From positions 1-36,327 of IMG/VR virus record IMGVR_UViG_3300021467_000017: DNA of 36,327 nt; one strand, given 5' to 3'. A program made the translations under genes and the position numbers. Positions 31,530 through 36,327 of this stretch are shown here, one piece after another (position 1 is the stretch's first letter; every line of letters begins with the position of its first letter). The notes below the pieces were generated by a model. The model was not told the DNA's origin. It made no database searches and saw only the letters and a program-made list of their open reading frames with translations. The stretch comes from a virus.

Positions 31530-33382
31530 TAGCTTACCTCACTTTGCGCTGTGCTAGCCATTGTAGGAGCTGCTACTGTCCTAGGCGGTCGCCCTCCTTG
31601 CTGTCCTTGAATCGTATTTATCAGCCGCGTGAGGGCCTCCGCAGGGGTAGGTTCAGCCCGACCACTAACTCTCCAAGGGAACTGCTGTGGAGGAACTGCC
31701 CCAGGCGGCATACCGGGGATAGCCCCTTGCATCGGAGACCCAGGAATATTTCCGCGCCCAGGGCCGGCTTCCATAAAAAGTTCCACTCCGGCCTCACGAG
31801 CCGCATCCATTGCAAGAGCTACCTGGAATTGAGGCAAAGCCAAAAGCTTCTCGATAAGAATCTGGTTCTCCTCATCCTCCAGAGATTGAGTTGTAAGGTC
31901 TCGCAGGGTCTGCTGAATAATATCCCTGGCTGTTCGACTAGATAGAACATCGGTCTGCCGAAGAGCAGTGACCATAGCCGTAACTGCTGTCTCATCAGTT
32001 GGCAGGCTAGCCGTTAGCTTAACGTTCGTTCTGTAGTAACCATTTATTATAGTAGGGTCAAGAGCGATGTCTATCGTCTGTCCTTCGCTATCCCGCCCCC
32101 AGAGATATATAGGTTCGGCAACATAGTTCTCAATAGTTCGCAAAATGATTTCGTTGATGTCCTCCAGGGCCTCTTCTACAGACATCTGCTTGAATGCCAC
32201 CTTCATGAGAACGGGTGTTCGTAGAAGGCTAAGAGCAATACCAGACAGGCGGCTGATAGCAAGTTGCCCCATAATATGTCGAGGTAATCCCGTCTGCTCG
32301 ATTTGGGCGATAATTTCGTTCAGTTGTACGTCCACATCAGGTGGCGTACCGGGTGGAAGCAGAAACTCCGCACTCTCCTCCAATTCAAGAGGGAGCTCTC
32401 CACCAATAGGCGATGGAATGTCAAAGCCTCTCCCCTCCACTGTCTTTGTAACGAGAGTGGGATTAGCATACCGATGGATGATAGAGGCTTTCTGAGATAT
32501 CAATTGGCAAGAGTACCGAACCAAACCCTCCAGAGGGAAGAGAACGCCAACTCCCATCCGCTCTCCTCGGTCTCGGAAAGGTAAGCCTACCCCAAAGAAT
32601 ACCGCAAACGGAATCCGTCCAAAGCGATGCTCGGTAGGAGGAAGTAGCCATTCACCAAGCGCTACGTCGGGCTCCTCCTGCTCGGTCTCTTCGGGAATCA
32701 CCATAAAAGCATGATGAGTATCATCCCAATACTCGAGGATTTTTACGCGGTCAGTATCATCATAACCTTCAAGTGCTTGTTTGGCGGACTTAACTGCCTT
32801 GAGGCGGCCATCCTTGCCTAAGATAAACGAACGTCGCAAATCACCAACCAACCGATGTTGTATTATGATAACATATTCCCACTCACCTGGTCTGGCGCTA
32901 GGCATAGGATAGAAACCCATAGGGTCTATGCTTTTCACGTAGATAGGGCATCTGCCCTTAAGGTCTGCGTCGGGTTCGTAGACAACCTGAAGAACTCCCC
33001 ATCCATCCACCAGACTATGCCAGAGAGCATCTCGTAGCACGCTGTTTAAGCGACTTTTTGACCAGACCGCGTAGAGCATCTTCTCTATCATATCGGCCTG
33101 CTCTTTGTGAACCTCTCGAACCTCGGATGTCGGAACAGTGATGACAGGGGGCCGGGTTAACATCAGCGCCAGATAAGTCTCAATTGTATTCCAAGCAGTC
33201 GGAAGGATAATCCTGACCTCATAATCCTCGGGAGGAACATAATTGCCTTCCGAGTCCACCCAATAACTCTCCTTTGTCAGGAGAGCTAACTCCCGCCATA
33301 CCAACATATTGGTATTGCGCTGAGAATAGAATTCCTCTAAACGCTGTGCGTAATCAAATATCTGTTCTTTTGTTGGTACCAT
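31529..33382 (-). CDS. Portal protein (617 aa)
   Basis: The portal forms the twelve-subunit ring through which DNA is packaged and leaves the head. The protein has the usual mixed helix-strand body of phage portals (IILPTAWNTIETYLALMLTRP, VDGWGVLQVVYEPD), a conserved-looking region with PFRDRGERMGVGVLFPLEGLVRYSCQ, and a long helical segment with LSGIALSLLRTPVLMKVAFKQ. The C-terminal 70 residues are Pro/Gly/Gln-rich and probably disordered. It starts two bases downstream of the terminase stop, with an AGGAG site overlapping the end of that gene. Length and place (terminase, portal, then scaffold and capsid) are typical. Confidence 0.88.
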   Translation of the reverse strand: MVPTKEQIFDYAQRLEEFYSQRNTNMLVWRELALLTKESYWVDSEGNYVPPEDYEVRIILPTAWNTIETYLALMLTRPPVITVPTSEVREVHKEQADMIEKMLYAVWSKSRLNSVLRDALWHSLVDGWGVLQVVYEPDADLKGRCPIYVKSIDPMGFYPMPSARPGEWEYVIIIQHRLVGDLRRSFILGKDGRLKAVKSAKQALEGYDDTDRVKILEYWDDTHHAFMVIPEETEQEEPDVALGEWLLPPTEHRFGRIPFAVFFGVGLPFRDRGERMGVGVLFPLEGLVRYSCQLISQKASIIHRYANPTLVTKTVEGRGFDIPSPIGGELPLELEESAEFLLPPGTPPDVDVQLNEIIAQIEQTGLPRHIMGQLAISRLSGIALSLLRTPVLMKVAFKQMSVEEALEDINEIILRTIENYVAEPIYLWGRDSEGQTIDIALDPTIINGYYRTNVKLTASLPTDETAVTAMVTALRQTDVLSSRTARDIIQQTLRDLTTQSLEDEENQILIEKLLALPQFQVALAMDAAREAGVELFMEAGPGRGNIPGSPMQGAIPGMPPGAVPPQQFPWRVSGRAEPTPAEALTRLINTIQGQQGGRPPRTVAAPTMASTAQSEVS

Positions 33383-33383
33383 A

Positions 33384-34769
33384 TTAAGCTCCTATTGGCC
33401 ATAGCCTCTTCCCGCGAATGAAAGCCCTTTTAGGTCGCACTCCTCTCCAGCCTAATTTCGTTACTAGAAAGTAAGTAATCGCCTTAATCAAATGGTTATA
33501 CTCGTCTGATGGAGGAGCTGCGGCGTAATCCCGTCCCACCGACCTGCGAGTTCTTTTGTATTTGACAACTTCCCTTAAAAAGTTAGTGCAACGAGGATGT
33601 ACAAGAAATCTTCCTTGATGAAGTAGAGTGCATAATAAATCGGCTCCCGCCTCAGGGTTCACCCGAACCCGGCGTTGAAGCGGATACCCCTCTCGTATCC
33701 AGATGTCTGCACTTTCCTTGTTGGCAATATCAATCGCGCCGACAATATCTCCCAAGCCCACCGAGGGCCACCATTCCTTCTCCCTGCATTTTTGGATGAT
33801 AACCGGCGTAGGGCCTCCTCGTGTATCATATATCTCATCAAAAAGACAGACAACATCCTTGCCTGTTTGTTCATTGTACTTTATCTGCAGAGCGGCAACA
33901 GCATATGTTCCGCCTGGGTCAACTCCAAGATAAACGGGATATCTCTTATCGTAATCTGCCCACCTACTAACATGTTCAACGAAATTGAAATTGCGAATCA
34001 TGAGCCTACGACCTACGATGGGCTTTGCCAAGAATCTGGCAGCAAAAATGTCGGGGTCGTAGATTTTCCTTTGTTCTTCCAGCCACTCCTGAGACACATA
34101 AGGACTACCTACCGTTGGATGACAAAAGCTCTCAATCCCCTGGTCATTTTCGGTTTGGCCGATATTGAAAAAGTCCACAAACCAACGTCCAACATCGGCC
34201 TCTTCAAATGTCCCGATAGCGGCTATCCAACCACCAGTAACGGTAAGACGAGGGACGAGGTTAATCTGATAAACTTCAAACGGAACAAGACCGGCCTCAT
34301 CAATAACGATAAAATCTAGAGGCTGAGCATGAAGCCCTGCAGGTTCATCGGCAGATTTTACCCATAACTCTGCACCATTCCAGATACTCAGATAATGAGT
34401 ACGTTCCGAATACCAGAACTCGCCTTCAGCGAGGTTAGCTTTTCGAGATACTCGCTGAAAGTCCAAAAGATAAAGAACATTGATAATCTCATTAAGAATC
34501 GGGTCGGCCAGAGAGTACCTCGGAACGACGACCCAGCCTCTTCGTCCACGAGCGGCTCCGAGAGTTGGGTCGTATATAGGTACAAAAAGCTGACAGACAA
34601 CCTCCCTGGCTGCTGCAAACGTCTTGCCAGACTGGTTGCCCGCTGCCAAAATTCTGTGGGTTGCCAAGGAACGATGGAAAGGTTCCTGGGCTCCCCAGGG
34701 TTTGTACCTTATTGCATTAAAAATTTTTTGTTTAACAGAATATGGTAGATGTGCTCTCGATATAGCCAT
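33384..34769 (-). CDS. Terminase large subunit
   Basis: This is the packaging motor and nuclease. The ATPase part has a Walker A-like AAGNQSGKT (residues 42-50) and Walker B with FIVIDEAG (Asp 157, Glu 158). A coupling motif follows around IAAIGTFEEADVG. The RNase H-like nuclease domain has YLGVDPGG (Asp 284), CLFDEIYD, GAIDIANKES and the late acidic DEYNHLIKA. At 461 aa it is full length. The start overlaps the upstream stop by one base (TAATG), and the portal gene follows immediately. The small terminase subunit is not identified. It may be among the unknown genes at 34975-36326. Confidence 0.93.
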   Translation of the reverse strand: MAISRAHLPYSVKQKIFNAIRYKPWGAQEPFHRSLATHRILAAGNQSGKTFAAAREVVCQLFVPIYDPTLGAARGRRGWVVVPRYSLADPILNEIINVLYLLDFQRVSRKANLAEGEFWYSERTHYLSIWNGAELWVKSADEPAGLHAQPLDFIVIDEAGLVPFEVYQINLVPRLTVTGGWIAAIGTFEEADVGRWFVDFFNIGQTENDQGIESFCHPTVGSPYVSQEWLEEQRKIYDPDIFAARFLAKPIVGRRLMIRNFNFVEHVSRWADYDKRYPVYLGVDPGGTYAVAALQIKYNEQTGKDVVCLFDEIYDTRGGPTPVIIQKCREKEWWPSVGLGDIVGAIDIANKESADIWIREGYPLQRRVRVNPEAGADLLCTLLHQGRFLVHPRCTNFLREVVKYKRTRRSVGRDYAAAPPSDEYNHLIKAITYFLVTKLGWRGVRPKRAFIRGKRLWPIGA

Positions 34770-34975
34770 TATTTGCGCCGACGACGGCCACGAGCGGCCA
34801 TCTGTTGGAAGCGCTTCTTTCCATATTTCTTACGACCTATCCAGGCTGCAAGAGCCTTGGGATTCTTTGCACCTCGTTTCCTGAGTGCAGCAGTCAGTTT
34901 ACGGAAGCGCTGTCCAGTTCCCACGCGGCCTGTGGCCTTATAACGTGTTGTTTTCTTCTTTTTACGTCTCGCCAT
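34769..34975 (-). CDS. Small, very basic protein before terminase (68 aa)
   Basis: The product is extremely basic at both ends (MARRKKKKTTRYK and AARGRRRRK). The core RFRKLTAALRKRGAKNPKALAAWIGRKKYGKKRFQ resembles short proteins often found near terminase genes in environmental phages, with a pattern of paired helices. It may bind DNA during packaging. It is coupled to both neighbours by TAATG overlaps. The family resemblance is from memory and cannot be checked here. Confidence 0.7.
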   Translation of the reverse strand: MARRKKKKTTRYKATGRVGTGQRFRKLTAALRKRGAKNPKALAAWIGRKKYGKKRFQQMAARGRRRRK

Positions 34976-35214
34976 TATAACTCTAAATCCTCCACTATTC
35001 TTCTAAAGCCTCGAAAGGCTGATTTACGACGAAGTCTTGCTGCCTCTTTTTCCAATCCGTCCAAAACGCCTTTACGAATCCCATCCATAGCCTGTCGTTG
35101 AAACTCGGCCTGTCGAGCAGGTAAGTTACTATACTTCGCCGCCTCCTCCGCATTGAAACGACGGAATACATCGGCAATGCCACAACACTGTTTTGCAAAC
35201 GTATCTCGCCCCAT
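34975..35214 (-). CDS. Small helical protein (79 aa)
   Basis: The start at 35214 overlaps the upstream stop (TAATG) and has AGGAGGT before it. The protein is mostly helical and charged (FRRFNAEEAAKYSNLPARQAEF and VLDGLEKEAARLRRKSAFRG), with two adjacent Cys at residues 10-11. It is the right size for a terminase small subunit partner or head accessory, but no recognition-helix pattern is visible. The family is not identified. Confidence 0.65.
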   Translation of the reverse strand: MGRDTFAKQCCGIADVFRRFNAEEAAKYSNLPARQAEFQRQAMDGIRKGVLDGLEKEAARLRRKSAFRGFRRIVEDLEL

Positions 35215-35486
35215 TAAAACCTCCTTTTGGCCCCTGGAATCACCCGTCTATAAACTTGTTTGTCCTCATCCCACAACCCTTTACCGTCCTTTGTTTTTTG
35301 GAGACGATTTCCGGTTATGGGGTCAAACCATTGAGCGCGACCGTTCTCTACAACCTGGATGACATCCTTGCCTTTAGTATAAGCGATACCATCCCCATGC
35401 CGTCCCACTTTTTCAACATAGGGTTCCCATCCTTTCTTGGTACGTCGAAGGACGGGGAAACAGGTCAAAACGTCAATTTTTGCCAT
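35214..35486 (-). CDS. Hypothetical protein (90 aa)
   Basis: The start at 35486 lies within the end of the upstream gene (14-base overlap) and has AGAGGT in front. The product has a beta-rich pattern (KIDVLTCFPVLRRT, GWEPYVEKV, DVIQVVENGRAQWFDPITG) and a basic end. It resembles no family I can name. It forms part of a chain of overlapping small genes upstream of terminase. Confidence 0.65.
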   Translation of the reverse strand: MAKIDVLTCFPVLRRTKKGWEPYVEKVGRHGDGIAYTKGKDVIQVVENGRAQWFDPITGNRLQKTKDGKGLWDEDKQVYRRVIPGAKRRF

Positions 35487-35667
35487 GACGTAACCTCTTG
35501 AATTCCTTCAATGGCATAACCCGAACCGACCCGTTACGGAGCTGAACAACTGCTCCGTGTTGGTCGGCGTGAATGACATCCTCCACATCTTCCGCATCAA
35601 GTGGGAGATTACGAATGTATTGCTCCTCCAGGTCGTTACCCCTTGGCGTACGAAATCTCCACCCCAT
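35473..35667 (-). CDS. Hypothetical protein (64 aa)
   Basis: GAAGGAGGT before the ATG at 35667 is a strong ribosome binding site. The product starts MGWRFRTPRGNDLEEQ and contains beta-type segments (AVVQLRNGSVRVMPLKEF) similar in style to its downstream neighbour (DVIQVVENGRAQWF). A distant relationship between the two small proteins is possible. The function is unknown. Confidence 0.65.
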   Translation of the reverse strand: MGWRFRTPRGNDLEEQYIRNLPLDAEDVEDVIHADQHGAVVQLRNGSVRVMPLKEFKRLRHGKN

Positions 35668-35670
35668 AAT

Positions 35671-35814
35671 CTACCTCCTTCGTTTCTTCTTTTTGCGTCG
35701 CTTAACGCGACGAGGTAAATTTTTTGGTATCCCGTATTTCTTCACCCATCTTCGCGCAATACGGGGATGTCTAGCAAACAGATAACGTAGTTGGGCCTTG
35801 CTTCGGAACGGCAT
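35671..35814 (-). CDS. Small basic phage protein (47 aa)
   Basis: ATG 35814 is chosen over a frame extension from 35877 because it sits one base after the previous stop and has AGGTGG upstream. The sequence MPFRSKAQLRYLFARHP followed by a run of Lys/Arg is a pattern common in small phage proteins near terminase genes (K/RSxAQ.RYL.A.HP). It is likely a nucleic-acid-binding accessory. The resemblance is from memory. Confidence 0.7.
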   Translation of the reverse strand: MPFRSKAQLRYLFARHPRIARRWVKKYGIPKNLPRRVKRRKKKKRRR

Positions 35815-35815
35815 A

Positions 35816-36094
35816 TTACCACCTATATGGACGATATTTTGGGCTAGCATGTTCGGCATAGGGATTACCTTTACCAAAGATGCAATAGCCTATAAGGGCG
35901 ACCAAGGCTATCCCGGCGAGTGCTTTGTTAATAGCACACAAAAAACCAATAACGACAAGAGGCCCCCATGCAGCAACTCCGCATATGAGGAGGCTTCTCC
36001 AAAAAGAACATTTGAACTTATCTGCCATCACTACCGCACCAAGAGCTGTAGATGTGGCCATCCCTACGAGTGCAAGAATTGCTAATCCTAGCAT
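35816..36094 (-). CDS. Small membrane protein (92 aa)
   Basis: GGAAGGAGGT, made by the end of the upstream gene, precedes the ATG at 36094. Two or three hydrophobic spans are visible (LGLAILALVGMATSTALGAVVM, SLLICGVAAWGPLVVIGFL and ALAGIALVALIGYCIFG), followed by a polar tail. It could act in membrane disruption or exclusion, but lysis-type genes lie at the far end of the operon, so no role is assigned. Confidence 0.65.
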   Translation of the reverse strand: MLGLAILALVGMATSTALGAVVMADKFKCSFWRSLLICGVAAWGPLVVIGFLCAINKALAGIALVALIGYCIFGKGNPYAEHASPKYRPYRW

Positions 36095-36095
36095 C

Positions 36096-36326
36096 TTACT
36101 CTACCTCCTTCCCATTTTCCTCATCCGGAGCCGGTAGCTCCTCCACGTAATGCCAGTCCTCTGCATCCACGATGTCACCAGATGTAATGCGTTTGACTTC
36201 GGACATCATATCCGAAAGGACTCGTCTCCAGTTCGCCCCAATATCGCGCGTAACCTTGACATGACTCTGAAAAGTTGGGTCTTCAATGGCCCGAAGACAG
36301 GCTTTTGCCGCGTCCAGAGCAACTCT
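36096..36326 (-). CDS. Hypothetical protein, 5' end cut by the window edge
   Basis: At least 76 codons are visible on the minus strand, ending at TAA 36096-36098. The visible part is helical and acidic at its C-terminus (DIVDAEDWHYVEELPAPDEENGKEVE). It begins with a helix (RVALDAAKACLRAIEDP) that could belong to a terminase small subunit or a packaging helper, which is only a positional guess. Its last codons form the ribosome binding site of the next gene. Confidence 0.6.
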   Translation of the reverse strand, partial: RVALDAAKACLRAIEDPTFQSHVKVTRDIGANWRRVLSDMMSEVKRITSGDIVDAEDWHYVEELPAPDEENGKEVE

Positions 36327-36327
36327 G

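Overview
This window is a segment of a tailed double-stranded DNA bacteriophage (Caudoviricetes), probably a virulent, short-tailed (podovirus-like) phage from an environmental sample. The evidence is a near gapless two-arm layout, strong GGAGG-type ribosome binding sites before most genes, recognisable phage replication proteins on the plus strand (1-10750), and a head/tail/lysis module on the minus strand (36327-10911). The two arms converge on a block of strong hairpins at 10768-10880. The host is a bacterium that uses Shine-Dalgarno initiation. The holin-like pair hints weakly at a Gram-positive-type envelope, but the host cannot be fixed from the sequence. No integrase, repressor, endolysin, major tail protein or tape measure is visible, and both ends of the window cut through genes.

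Plus arm (early/replication): an edge-truncated gene and small unknown genes surround a DnaB-type helicase. They are followed by a tRNA-Trp(CCA), a secreted cysteine-containing protein flanked by a perfect 13-bp inverted repeat, and a 278-nt gene-free stretch (3681-3958). That stretch holds a 16-bp long-range RNA stem, two dyads and a candidate promoter. Next come an HNH endonuclease, a Cas4/RecB-like Fe-S nuclease, a CHC2/TOPRIM primase, a DNA methyltransferase overlapping a PD-(D/E)XK nuclease, a nucleoside deoxyribosyltransferase-like protein, a family A DNA polymerase and a two-zinc-finger protein. Several very small genes (41-57 aa: two membrane peptides and zinc-ribbon proteins) lie between them. 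Together they can form a phage replisome: helicase, primase, polymerase, and recombination or end-processing nucleases.

Minus arm (late): reading from 36327 downwards, there are small basic and membrane proteins, terminase large subunit, portal, three small or medium unknowns, a 2124-aa giant protein, a scaffold-like coiled-coil protein, the major capsid protein (MCP), a possible decoration protein, an AT-hook plus zinc-finger protein, neck/adaptor proteins, a large propeller-like tail protein, a nuclease-fold protein, a repeat-containing tail fibre and a holin-like pair. Many neighbours are coupled by the one-base overlap TAATG.

The most notable find is that the MCP gene is split by an apparent group I intron (about 22359-23048). 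I could assemble P1, P2, P3, P7, P8 and a GNRA-capped P9 by hand. The intron carries a LAGLIDADG homing endonuclease gene that runs through the ribozyme core. The first 53 codons of the MCP lie upstream as exon 1, so a simple gene caller would report a truncated capsid protein. Other points of interest are the structured region 3161-3944, the giant protein between portal and scaffold, and the AT-hook/zinc-finger protein in the virion operon.
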